Assembly (NCBI GenBank): GCA_945643635.1
Contig: CALZFC010000001.1
Span: 9,100,001-9,164,000, forward strand
Source: Allodiplogaster sudhausi
Lineage: Eukaryota > Nematoda > Chromadorea > Rhabditida > Diplogasteridae
DNA length: 64,000 bases
Direction of reading: 5' to 3'
Below the pieces are notes generated by a model that saw only the letters and a program-made list of their open reading frames with translations, had not been told where the DNA came from and made no database searches. Position 1 is the first letter of the stretch; each line of letters begins with the position of its first letter. This document shows positions 1 to 10,614 of this stretch, piece by piece. The translations under genes and the position numbers were made by a program.

Positions 1-1049
1 CCGCCCGACATCGGTTGTTGCCGAACCCTTGGCATGCTTGCTGCACTGAGCCGGTTTAATTACCCAAGTTTGAGGTATGCATTGGAATTCTATAAGAAAA
101 CTCGACACGATTGTATTGAGAGTTGAACTCAACTCGGAAAAAAGTTCTAGACAAAAAAGTCGAGCTCAGCTTTCTTTCTTCCTAGATTAATAGCACCACA
201 TGTGTCGCTTTCTCCTTATCATCTTTATTTTGTGGTGGTCATTCGGTGTTTTCTCTCCCTTCCTCTCACCCCCCCCCCCCTCTCTCTTTCTTCTTCTTCT
301 TCTCGCTCTTTCTCTTTCTTCCTCTCTGTTTATCAATCTCGCCCTCACGCTGTCCCCACTCGACTCCTACGAAGTGCTTGACTGCGAGGCTAGTGATCAC
401 TAAACATTTGCAAATAGCTCTGTCTCTATCTCTCACTCACTCTCTCGCTTTTTCATTTCTTCCGTTTACTCGAAGGAGATGAAATATTAGATAAACTGTT
501 TTGCACTTGCTGGTATCAGTACGCATGTCTGCAGCTGATATCATTTTTGTTCTATTTCCGCTCTTCCTCGTCCTACTCGCTATTACTTTCTATGTCATCA
601 TCATTTCAATCTCCATTGATCACATTTCATTCAAGTTTATTTTCACTAATGGTTCACGTTCCTCCCGTCCTTCTCTCTCGCCGCTCTCCGTTCTCTCTCG
701 CTCTCTCTCTCTCTCGCTCTCTCCCTTTGTCTGTCACTCTCGCTGTATATCGCCTGTCCTTTCAGTTATCCAGTCCACTCTTTGCACTTTGTGATCTGGG
801 TGTGCTTCATGGAATTTCGTAATGCAGCCTCTTTCTCACTCGGTATTAATCTAATCTAAAATCTCTGTCTTCGCTAGACATTTTTACTCTATTTTCGCCT
901 CTCTCGTTCTTGCTATTTATCTTTCTCTGTCTCTCCTCTTTCTCTCTCTTATCTCTGTCTCTCTCTCTCATCTCGCTTGGCAACGCAAGCCCAATGATTT
1001 TTCTTCTTTCAAGGTGCCTGCGAACCTATAGATCCCGTCTTCGTTCCGA
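1..1049. other. Intergenic, CT-rich 5' flank of NHR copy A
   Basis: No gene is supported here. From about 250 to 980 the plus strand is strongly pyrimidine-rich, with TCTCTC runs and a C tract near 270-280. The short open frames are low-complexity Ser/Leu/Phe translations of that tract. Similar tracts precede NHR copies B, D, E, F and G, so this is probably part of the 5' flank of copy A. Confidence 0.5.
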
Positions 1050-3842
1050 ATGCTGGCCAGCAATAGTAGACTGCGTTCATGTCTTGTGTGTTCCACGACA
1101 ATCACTGGCCTTCGTGGCGAATTCGACGTTTGCAGGTCAGCACTTTTGGCGGGAGCCTATACAATTTCATAGTCTGACCCGTCATTCTTGTCTTTCTTTT
1201 CAGATATGCGCGTAAGTTGTATCGAATGGACTCTTTGAAGGGCATGCGCGACCTTCTTCAAGCGCATCTCTCAACGTCGTGGCGCGTTGATCTGCCGCCA
1301 GGGAAGCGGCAAATGCTCCGTGCAAAAAGGTTCGCATTTAAGGAACACGAAATTGAACAGTAATCTATTTCAATTTCCCTGGCCATAATAATCGTGTCCT
1401 GTCCTTTAAGATTTTTCAAAGATTTTCTCGCTACCGTGTCTAATTTTCTAAAATTTCTCATCAAAAAAGTGTGTGTTTAATTTATTTTCATCAATTTGTC
1501 ACTATTCTTCAGGAGAGCACTTTATGTGCAAGAGGTGCCGCCTTGACAAATGTGTTGCAGTCGGGATGTGACAAACGGAAGGTAATGAAACCATGCATAT
1601 TGCCAATAAAACTGTTCAAAAGAGAGGGAAAAGACTCAATCTTGAAATCGATTCTTTTTGCCTGAGAACATGCGATACTGCTACGGTTGTGTTTCGTGCT
1701 ACTTTAAGCAAAATGGATAAGGCATGAATGATATGCGACTAAGTGATACAATATTTAGATGATCTTTCTTCACCTTCATCGATCTGCGAGAGCAACAGCA
1801 GCAGCAGTCCGCCTGATATTATCGACAGCCTCCAAGAAGTAAAAGCTTTTGCCTGCTGTAAAAGTATTTAATCTGTTAGTAGACCTTTTTAAATGCGCAG
1901 GAACCGGAGTCGACTGCCTCGACCCTCACTGTGCTGTGCCAAACTCGGTCGCTGATGACACCATCAGAACCGCTGCTCCTCAACCATGTTGCAACTCGGT
2001 TCAGGTGAAGAAATGATCAAATGCACACAAATTCTCATTAAGCTAAAATTCGCCACAGTATGGAGAAAGAAATCGAGATTTGTTTCGTATCATACTACTG
2101 TTCTAATGCACGTTGAAATGTTTCTCACAGGCTACTGTTCACTTTTCGTCGAGCCGGCGAGCTGAGTCTTTGCATGCCAACTCTCTCTCCTTTCTGCTCC
2201 TTCAACTCGTCGCCAGATATTGTTAGCGAATTAAATTTAAAATTTATCAATATACATACATATGTATATTATTTTATTTTAATTGCCTCAATTCAATAAT
2301 TATTTTACTAACTACATAAATGAATGCATTGCCTTTATTTAGCCGTATCAATTCGCATCGTTCCAAAGAATGCAAATGATTCACAAGATCTTGGCAGTTG
2401 GGCTCTGTGGGTTTGTCGATGCTTCTTTTGAGGACTTTCGACTGCTCTCGGCCGATGAACGGGCGAGTGTATTTCTTTGCCCTTTATTAGCAAAAAACAA
2501 TGTCACTATTCGCAAGCTCTTACAGTACGCCGTTCTGACTCGGAGCCATATGGCAATTCAGCTTGCTGACACTTGCTTCCGAACAATGCGGCAACTTCCA
2601 GGAACGACTGAGATGTCAGAGATGGAGAGAGCAAGTGAGCGAGAGAGCGAAAGAGTGAAAGAGCGAGAGTGAGAACTTGAAGGAATACGAAATCGAAGGA
2701 TCATGAAAGTGAGCCAATTGCAAATGGTATTAGTATTATTACCGAACTTTTGAGGTGCCTAGCCGGTATTAACTGCTACTTTTCTGGTTCTCGAGCTTTC
2801 GAGTACTTTGCAGACGCGCCAGCTCCCGATCGGCACACCGATGCCGCTGAGTCAGCGCAAAAAATTCTTCCATCTTTAATGACAACGGAAGCTTACATTT
2901 TGCACAGAAAAATTGGTATTTTTCAAATGCCCTTACAGTTCTTTTTCTATTGTCCACAGGGATAAGTACAGATTCGTAAAATAGATAATTGTCGGTCCGG
3001 TATTTAGCCCGTTTTTACTCTTTCAGAATATTTCGCAACCGTTATGAGACGCTCGAAGCCACGCTCGTGCCGCACTTCATGAGTCTTCAGCTTGTGGAGC
3101 ACGAATTTCACGCTCTGATCGTTCTACTCCTCTGCAGCTGTGGTATATGGTGTTTCTAGTCATTTATAGACCTTGATCTCGCTATGCCAGTTTTTATCTA
3201 AACTAAATTTAAAGGAGCCGTGTAATGTTTCAATTTGTCCGACCATTGTAGTCATGTCGCTCAAAACACATGCTTTTTCGCCGTCATGCAAGCAGGCGCA
3301 AATTTAATTGCGAGATTTTGTCACCTCTGCGTGGAAAGAATAAAAAGAAATACATCAAGCCCTTCACTTTTTTCCTCCCTTTAGAAATGGCCAGCTCAGG
3401 CCGCATCGCCGCCTTTTCCTCGAAACACCGCTCGCGAGTTCTCTTCGAACTGCAACGCTCTTTCCAAGAAGAAGGTGCCATCTCTGAAGAGGCATGCTCA
3501 GTGCGCATTTGTAGCCTCATGCAGATGGTGTGCGCCTTGAAGGTTGTGCAATTTTTATTTAATTTTTTTTTTTTAAATTTAAATGCAAGCTTCCTGCGAC
3601 TGCTATCAATTTGATAACTAAACTTATTCTAAACAAGAATATTCGGTCAGCTTTTATCTCATTTCTGGTGTATTCTACGCTTTCTCTTACTCAATTTTTT
3701 TTAGGAAGCGGCGCATGAGGTTGTGCGTGACTTTGAGATCTACCGATTACTCGACGTCATGAATGACGAGACAATCGTTGTCCAATTGTGTGGCGCTGCG
3801 CAAAGTGGCAACGCGTCGCGGCTGCTTGCCCTTTCGTCATAG
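1050..3842 (+). pseudogene. Nuclear hormone receptor copy A, in-frame TGA in the DNA-binding domain
   Basis: Nematode-type nuclear receptor, expected to be a ligand- or constitutively-regulated DNA-binding transcription factor in the nucleus. Exons by paralog comparison: 1050-1135, 1241-1329, 1513-1581, 1759-1838, 1901-2004, 2131-2221, 2343-2462, 2526-about 2620, 2755-2850, 3027-3142, 3385-3542, 3705-3842. Exons 1-3 give two C4 zinc fingers (CLVC, then CR-AC-ATFFKR, then CKRCRLDKC). Exons 6-12 give a ligand-binding domain with the LQLVEHEFHALIVLLL and HRSRVLFELQRSF helices. The start ATG at 1050 matches the short leader of copy B. Exon 3 keeps the family length, but the codon after VGM is TGA (1568-1570), which would end the protein just after the second finger. 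The exon 7 donor reads GC instead of GT and the exon 8 donor could not be placed. It may be a recent pseudogene or may yield a DBD-only product. Family assignment is firm; function is unknown. Confidence 0.78.
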
Positions 3843-4212
3843 TTATAGCCATAACATAGATTCAACATGTTAATATAATACTTTTTTATGTACATATGTG
3901 CAAATTTTTATACACACGGTTGTCCAAGGTTTAGAAAGTAGTTGAAACTATCTTGGTTGGAACATATTCGTAACACAAGAATTGGATATTTATTGCAGCA
4001 ATAATTACAGCAGGATCTCGGATATGTATGTACATATTTCTGGAAGTAGTGCGAAGTACAAATGTTCCACATATACTAATAGGCAGTAAACAGAGATACC
4101 CACGGCACAATCTTCTTTTCCTGGGTCTCATAATCCTTGTTTTCTTGGTCATCAGATTTATCAGATCTTAAGAATCTCTCGTCTTCTCGTGAGCAGGATG
4201 CCCTTATGAATG
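3843..4212. other. Spacer between convergent genes
   Basis: AT-rich sequence between the end of NHR copy A (plus) and the end of the chemoreceptor gene (minus). I see no gene or clear repeat in it. Confidence 0.5.
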
Positions 4213-6259
4213 CTAACGACAAGAATACGTAGCAGTAGCTGCGGGGGTAGAAGAATGAGTGAATTCTGAGAAAGCCGACGGCTGAGCCTGAACAGAGGGC
4301 GACTTTGGGAGACAGCGACGGAAGAGCGCGAGAAGGGGTGCATTGAGGCTCGGGATGAAGGCAATCATGAGCAGCGGATCCGTGACAGGGAAGAGAGCCG
4401 TCGCCATGATCAGAGGGTTCCCCGTTTCGCCAAGGTCCACAATCCCTGCAGCGAAGCGAGCGGTCGGTATTAGTACAAACATGTTTCCTAGGGAATCCTA
4501 TGCGCGTGCGTAAAGGAGCGCAAAACACAACTCTATTCTGATTTTCCTGATTATTGTAGTCACATACTATCTCTTGTGTCAGGTATAAACGAAAACGCGC
4601 GAATTCAAGATGGAGTTTTTGTTCTCCTTTTAGAATGAAATATTAAATAGACTATTGTGTATATCCTGCAATTCTGTTCTTCTTCGTCTACTAATTGGGG
4701 CCTTCTTAAAATTTCACACATTTCACGTGCCGTAAATAATGCATGTTCCAAACAAACCAAACATCGGAGTTGTCGTGATGACCATTATGGGAATGAATGT
4801 GAAGAGACAGGGGATGGCTGCCTTAAAGTGATCGAGAAGTGAAGAATGGATCAATCGAGCTTGTAACGGGCTATGTACCTGGACCAGCAGAGCAATGAAG
4901 AGTCTCTTCTGCATTGCTCGGCTTCGGTCGCTAATTGAAGTCGAGCGAAGAAATCCAACGATGCGAATGGAACTGAAGATGATGATTGCGGCCATGCTCA
5001 GCACTAGGATCTAAGAGAATTTGTTGGGAGAGAGAGTGAAGAGAGAAGAGAGACGAAAGAGAGAGGATTGAGAGAAGTAAAGGGAGGAGAGAGAGTGGAA
5101 CAAAAAGTGGAATCAAAATATTCAGCAGTATGGTAGAAATGGACAAGCGGCGATAACCTCTTCTAGCAGCATGGAGAATAATGTCCGCCAATTCCAGACT
5201 CGCTCACCATTCCCATCAAAGCGCTCAAGATAAAAATATAATACTTATCATGTTATATACTACCAACCAAATTGACACGTCAATCAAAGAGAATAATCCT
5301 CTAAAAGGAGGCCGATCACATGAGATCTCAAATGGCCTCTGCCCTTCGCACTTTTACTTAACGACTTTGTGTGATATGCAAGAATGATAGCACGCGGATA
5401 TTCGAACATGCTTAATTATTATTTTTTTTTGCCCTCCTTTGAATGCTAACAAAGTACGTGACGGCCATGTAGCCCGTGAGGCTGGCGTTGAATCCGTAGT
5501 GCTCCAGGAAGATGGGCGTCATCAGAGCGCGGTCGCTCTCGGTCGGAATGTACGAGAAAAGCGCCAGCTACATATGTATGTAATATTTAATTTATTAACT
5601 TTTTTTTAAAACTAGTATTAAAGTTAAATAAGGCAAATGAAACAGCTGCTAGCAGCATCCGAACCATGAAGAGTGCGAGGTAGACGAGAAAGGATCCGAC
5701 AGCAAGAAGCACCCACATTGGAGCCTTGATACCCTCGGCCCAGGATGGTCTACAAAACTCGGCGAGTCTCGAATTTGAAGAATGAGTGGGTTGGATACCG
5801 GCAGACGAAGATGTATCGATAGGCAAAGTGGAGCGCGAGGAGGAAGAGCGTGCTTTCGATGGCCTCCACGGCTACGCTCACGCCGTAGAAGCCGGTCATG
5901 ACTGGCGATGAGAGAAGGCGCAGAGGAAGGAAGACGAAGCCGTACTGCGTCATGTGAATGCACTGCGGGGAAGCAGCAAAATTCAGGGGGTTACAGTAAG
6001 ATCCTTCTTTTCCTTCTTGCTTGCCATAAATAAAAAAAAAGATATGTATGTATTAAACCGGAATGATGGCAAGATGAGAGAAGGTGATGAAGATGTCGAG
6101 GCATGCAAAAGTGGCGAGGAGATAGCGATAGCCAGCACCGAGCGCCGCTGAGCTCGTCTTGCGCGTCAGCACGAGAAGAGTCAGCAGAAGAGCATTCACG
6201 AAGAGCGACAACGCCGTTGTCGTCGTCGTGTAGGCGATGTGAGTGTCCAACGTCAGCAT
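4213..6259 (-). CDS. str-type seven-transmembrane chemoreceptor (7TM_GPCR_Str-like)
   Basis: Eight exons join in frame into about 370 residues: 6259-6059, 5962-5799, 5749-5644, 5567-5451, 5223-5158, 5010-4879, 4821-4728 and 4445-4213. Family hallmarks are visible in order: TM1 (ALSLFVNALLLTLLV), then GAGYRYLLATFACLDIF, then LFLLALHFAYRYIFVCR at the end of TM3. The loop SRAMQKRLFIALLVQ leads into TM6 (IPCLFTFIPIMVI), followed by LFPVTDPLLMIAFI in TM7. These match the nematode Str superfamily of chemosensory GPCRs, which act in the ciliary membrane of sensory neurons. The intron after 4728 only keeps phase with a GC donor, which is the least certain junction. All other exons have GT-AG ends and consistent phases. 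It lies inside the NHR array on the opposite strand, so no operon is implied. No disabling mutation was seen. Confidence 0.8.
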
Positions 6260-8480
6260 TTGATTGTTTTCTGAGGGTTAAAACAACAAGCTAAATTAGC
6301 TACCGTGGAATCTTTATTGCACATAGAATTTACCTCAAAGATGCACTGCGAGCATTACGTTATAAAAACATATATCAATATACATAGTTATTGTAGAATC
6401 CGATGTACGAGGAAGGAGATTCTGCTTTATATACGATGAAGTATCTCCCTTACGTATATTTATCCAAACACTCAAAGAAACTCACTGAAGCTAAAAAAAA
6501 TTCAGGGTTGGGAGATTCACTGAAAGGATCAGAAAGATTCGGAAATCACGTGAAAACTTTCACTTGTCGAATGTTTTGTAATTCATATGTGAACAAAAAT
6601 GGGGATTATGGAGATAATCCCATAACGAAAGCAAGAAGATTAGTAGGAATTAATTCTTCGTGTACTTGTTGCCGCGAGAGCTACACTGATCTATGTATGT
6701 ATCTGATAAAGTTGACTTTCCAATTCTCCTTTGCAGAAGTAAAAAATTTAATTTATGCTACAATTCTAAAGAATGCGTATGTAAGTATGAACATGAATGT
6801 GTTTGAATAATATGAATGAATAATATGTAATTGATGTACATACATTCATATGTGAATGCTATTCGGGACTACAAAAATAAGTTGAAAAACAACCAAGGCT
6901 CAACGATTAGAAGAACACGCTCGGCTAAAATACGACAGCTGAGATTGTAATAAATAACCAAATCAACGAAAGAGAGCGAAATAAAGAGCAAATACAATGA
7001 AGACTTCAGACGAACATTCAATCATTTTCAAAGTCAGATTGAGTTGTCGACGATGTTCAATCTTAGCGTTCAGCGCTGTATGTCCTATCCTCGAACCTCT
7101 TTGATATTAGAGTGAAAGTTCTCGCAAAACATCAGTCCCTTTCGAGGACAAAACTCTGCTGCATCTGGTCGAAGTTGAACTCATCATCGTACTCTTTGAA
7201 AAGTTAACGCCTCATTCACCGAGTCTACGAAAAAGGCACTCGTGGATACTTCTTGCCATTAATGAAACGCCATTTGAACTCATTAGTGATGAACTGACTT
7301 ATTTGCTTCCAGAGAAAAAAAATTATGCCACTATCATATTTGCAATAACTGCGCTCTATTTCTCAATTTTTTTTTGTTGCATTACTTCACTTTCACTTTG
7401 AAAATACAGTGATGGACTTTTGCCGTCTCCGGTGCTTCATTGCGACTGTCGTGCTGCCACCGTCCCGAGGAATACCTTGGCTGCCGATATGTCGACGCCG
7501 CTAATACGATACGTCTATCTGTGACAACTCTTCGACGGTGCAGTCGACGGGGCGCGGCGAAGAATTCGGCTACAAGAGCTGCAACATCCATGAATAGGTG
7601 GCCAGCGCCAAGTGATCAAGCGCGTTCGCCGTCGCCAATGGTTGTGCCGAACAGCTTGACTGGCACATGGACGGAAGTTGGATAGAAGCTATCGTCAGCA
7701 ATATGCTGTTGATCATGCATACATGCGGCTGCATGCAATTTATCAATCAAATGAGCATCAGCTCCTTGCAATTTAAAGAAGTGGCACGATTCTTTCAAGA
7801 AAAAGCCGATGTCACCGGGAATGGCATGCTGGCAGATGAGCATCGAATGTTCGAGCCCATATACTATATCAATCTTCCCCACTCCCGATGGCTACGAGCC
7901 TAATCTACAAGTCCTGATCAAGGCTCTCCGTTTGCCTCATTAATCTCGGCTATAACATCGGAGGACAAGAGGTCAACAGCGCCTCATTGCGTCAAGGTTG
8001 ATTCCTTCAGCTTTTTCATGGTTCATCATTGGTAAAAAATTTTGAACAGTAGGTTCAGAGGTTAATGTGATAAATGTCAACGAGTAGTTGGTGAAGTCAG
8101 GAAAATTGTAAGAAATAAATGTTCACTGTAAAAAAAAAGTAGTGTTCCGCGGTGATGACTATTCAACTTTTGTGCGATAACTCGATTCCGCTTTTGCCGT
8201 TAAAGAAACCAAGCATTAGATGGTTTTCCACGATGAGTTTGCCGATGACGCGATTGCCGCACAGAGCATATGGAAAGATCGGTTGTCGTTTCTTATTGTT
8301 AGGGGAGAACAATTAATGTTTGCCATCCGATTTACAGGTATTTATTATTCTGGTTAATTAATAGAACATACGCTTGCTCCAATCATCTCTTTTTCGTTTT
8401 ACCTTCTTTTTTTTAATTCGTCGCGAATATTAGTATGTATTGCATCACAGTAGTAGTATCCTTTCGCGCGAATATGTTTT
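6260..8480. other. Intergenic, no supported gene
   Basis: AT-rich sequence upstream of the chemoreceptor start and downstream of the 46-bp satellite. The stretch from about 7380 to 7990 is more GC-balanced and has open frames of 60-90 codons on both strands. None has recognisable motifs, intron signals or a clear start, so it may be a decayed coding remnant. No RNA gene was recognised. Confidence 0.4.
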
Positions 8481-8495
8481 TGTCATAAATTCATC

Positions 8496-8976
8496 AGCTT
8501 CTCTCTCTCTCTTTCTCTTTCTATCTCCTTCTCTCTTTATCTCTTTCTCTCTCTCTCTTTCTCTTTCTATCTCCTTCTCTCTTTATCTCTTTCTCTCTCT
8601 CTCTTTCTCTTTCTATCTCCTTCTCTCTTTATCTCTTTCTCTCTCTCTCTTTCTCTTTCTATCTCCTTCTCTCTTTATCTCTTTCTCTCTCTCTCTTTCT
8701 CTTTCTATCTCCTTCTCTCTTTATCTCTTTCTCTCTCTCTCTTTCTCTTTCTATCTCCTTCTCTCTTTATCTCTTTCTCTCTCTCTCATTCTCTTTCTAT
8801 CTCCTTCTCTCTTTATCTCTTTCTCTCTCTCTCTTTCTCTTTCTATCTCCTTCTCTCTTTATCTCTTTCTCTCTCTCTCATTCTCTTTCTATCTCCTTCT
8901 CTCTTTATCTCTTTCTCTCTCTCTCTTTCTCTTTCTATCTCCTTCTCTCTTTATCTCTTTCTCTCTCTCTCATTTT
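8496..8976 (+). repeat. 46-bp CT-only tandem repeat, about ten copies
   Basis: A minisatellite with a 46-base period, shown by the recurring word CTATCTCC at 8521, 8567 and so on. The unit contains only C, T and a few A residues (TTTCTCTTTCTATCTCC, then CTCTCTTTATCTC, then a CT run). It ends where the sequence returns to complex DNA near 8980. The 237-codon open frame running through it is a by-product of the composition and is not a gene. It lies about 850 bp upstream of NHR copy B. Confidence 0.9.
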
Positions 8977-9175
8977 CTCTTGGTTTCCCAGCCGAAGAGT
9001 AGACTGCGTGTATGCAAAAAGTGCAAGCCGTCTCAAAAGCTCTCCGCTGGTCGTTTTCTGATGCTTCCTCGTGTGTTTGTGACTGCACATTTTTTAGCCC
9101 ATTCTTTCGAAGCATTGCTCTTCCCCACCCACTTCTCACCACTTTATTTTTAAAATCTCCTTATCCCCTGTTTAT

Positions 9176-9600
9176 CCCTCTCTCTCTCTCTCTCTCTCTC
9201 TCTGTTTCTCTCTCTCTTTCTCCATACCCTTTTATCTCTCCTTCTCTGTTCCTTCTCAGTGTTTACTCAACTTGTCGGCGAAAATCAAAAGATTACATAG
9301 TCGCTCTTGCTACGCACCAGGGTTCTTCCGTGTCTGGAGAGCCTTTTTTCCCATCTTTCGCTCTCTGTTCTCTCTCATCTTCTCTCTCTCTCACTCGCTC
9401 CCATCTTCTGCCCTTCCTCTTTCTCACTCGCTTTCCACTCTCGTCTGCAGTTAATTCGCCCTTTTGTGGCGGTGTGCTCCATACCCGTTCACAATTATCT
9501 ATTTCCTGCGTTCAGCATGCCTTGCCTCTTCAAACCTCATCTTCGTTTTACTCACCTCTTCCTCTCTCTCTCTCTCTCTCTCTCTGGTCACGATATCGCA
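9176..9600 (+). repeat. CT-rich simple repeats upstream of NHR copy B
   Basis: Runs of CT dinucleotides at about 9180-9225, 9375-9440 and 9562-9585 continue the pyrimidine-rich 5' flank that starts with the 46-bp satellite. No gene is supported here. Confidence 0.7.
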
Positions 9601-9811
9601 TGAACATTGATTTTTTCGTCAGAGCTGCACACCCGTAGAAACTATAATTGCACTTTGTCTTGCCATCATTGAGTCGCAAAAGATTTTTTCCGTCTAACAT
9701 CTTCTTCTTGCAATTTGAAACGATACTGCCAAGATGTTTCAATCAATATAGTTAATCTTCATTTGCAATCCTCTTAAGACTTCACGCTGACAACTCGCAT
9801 AAAGGTCAGCG

Positions 9812-10565
9812 ATGTCAACTCCAGGCAAAAGAAAGCATCGCAATTGTCTCATCTGTTGCATCCCTGTCACGGGCGTTCACTCTGGATTCGACATTTGTAG
9901 GTGAGAGGTGTCTGGCGCGAAAGTTAAATTCAAAAATGACTTTATCTATTTGCTTGGTATGATTATTCATTGGACTTAATTTTTCCTAGAGCATGTGCAA
10001 CTTTCTTCAAGCGTACCTATCATCGACGTGCTACTCTTGTCTGTCGCCAGGGGAATAGTAAATGCTCCGTTCGCAAAGGCAAGCCGGACTAGTTTTTTAT
10101 GCATATGTCAATACTAAGTTTAAAAAAAAACACCTTCCAAAATATTCATCATACTTTTTCAGGGAGATCTTTTAAATACGGAAACATATTTACTTATTAT
10201 TCAACTGTATATTACTCTTTTCAACTGCATATATTCTTCCAGAAGAACACTTTATGTGCAAGAAGTGCCGCTTGGACAAATGCATAGCCATCGGGATGAA
10301 AGGATGTCAAGGTAATAGTAAAATAGTGATTTGAAGAAATTTTAATTTAAAATTAAAATAACAATAAATGCTGTTTTCAGCATCAACTTCCAAGAAGAAA
10401 TGCGAATGTAATCTACCGGATGTCTCGAGTGCTATCGCCTTTAACGAGGAGGTTCTTCTAGCATTATCAATAATGTTTTGGCTTTCATTACCTGTTCTGG
10501 GGCGCAGACATTGTATTCTATGTAGCAATAAGAACGCCTGAAAATTTTTCTGAATTTTTGTGATA

Positions 10566-10614
<49 letters not shown>

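Noticed and set aside
6403..6810. A 135-codon open frame upstream of the chemoreceptor gene
   Set aside because: No recognisable motif, AT-driven composition, no splice or paralog support. It may be chance; kept out of the annotation.
7382..7903. Moderate GC region with open frames on both strands
   Set aside because: No domain, no start or splice signals that agree. Possibly a dead gene, but nothing specific supports it.
8440..9153. A 237-codon open frame rich in Ser, Leu and Phe
   Set aside because: It is the translation of the 46-bp CT satellite; frame, composition and repetition all follow from the repeat.
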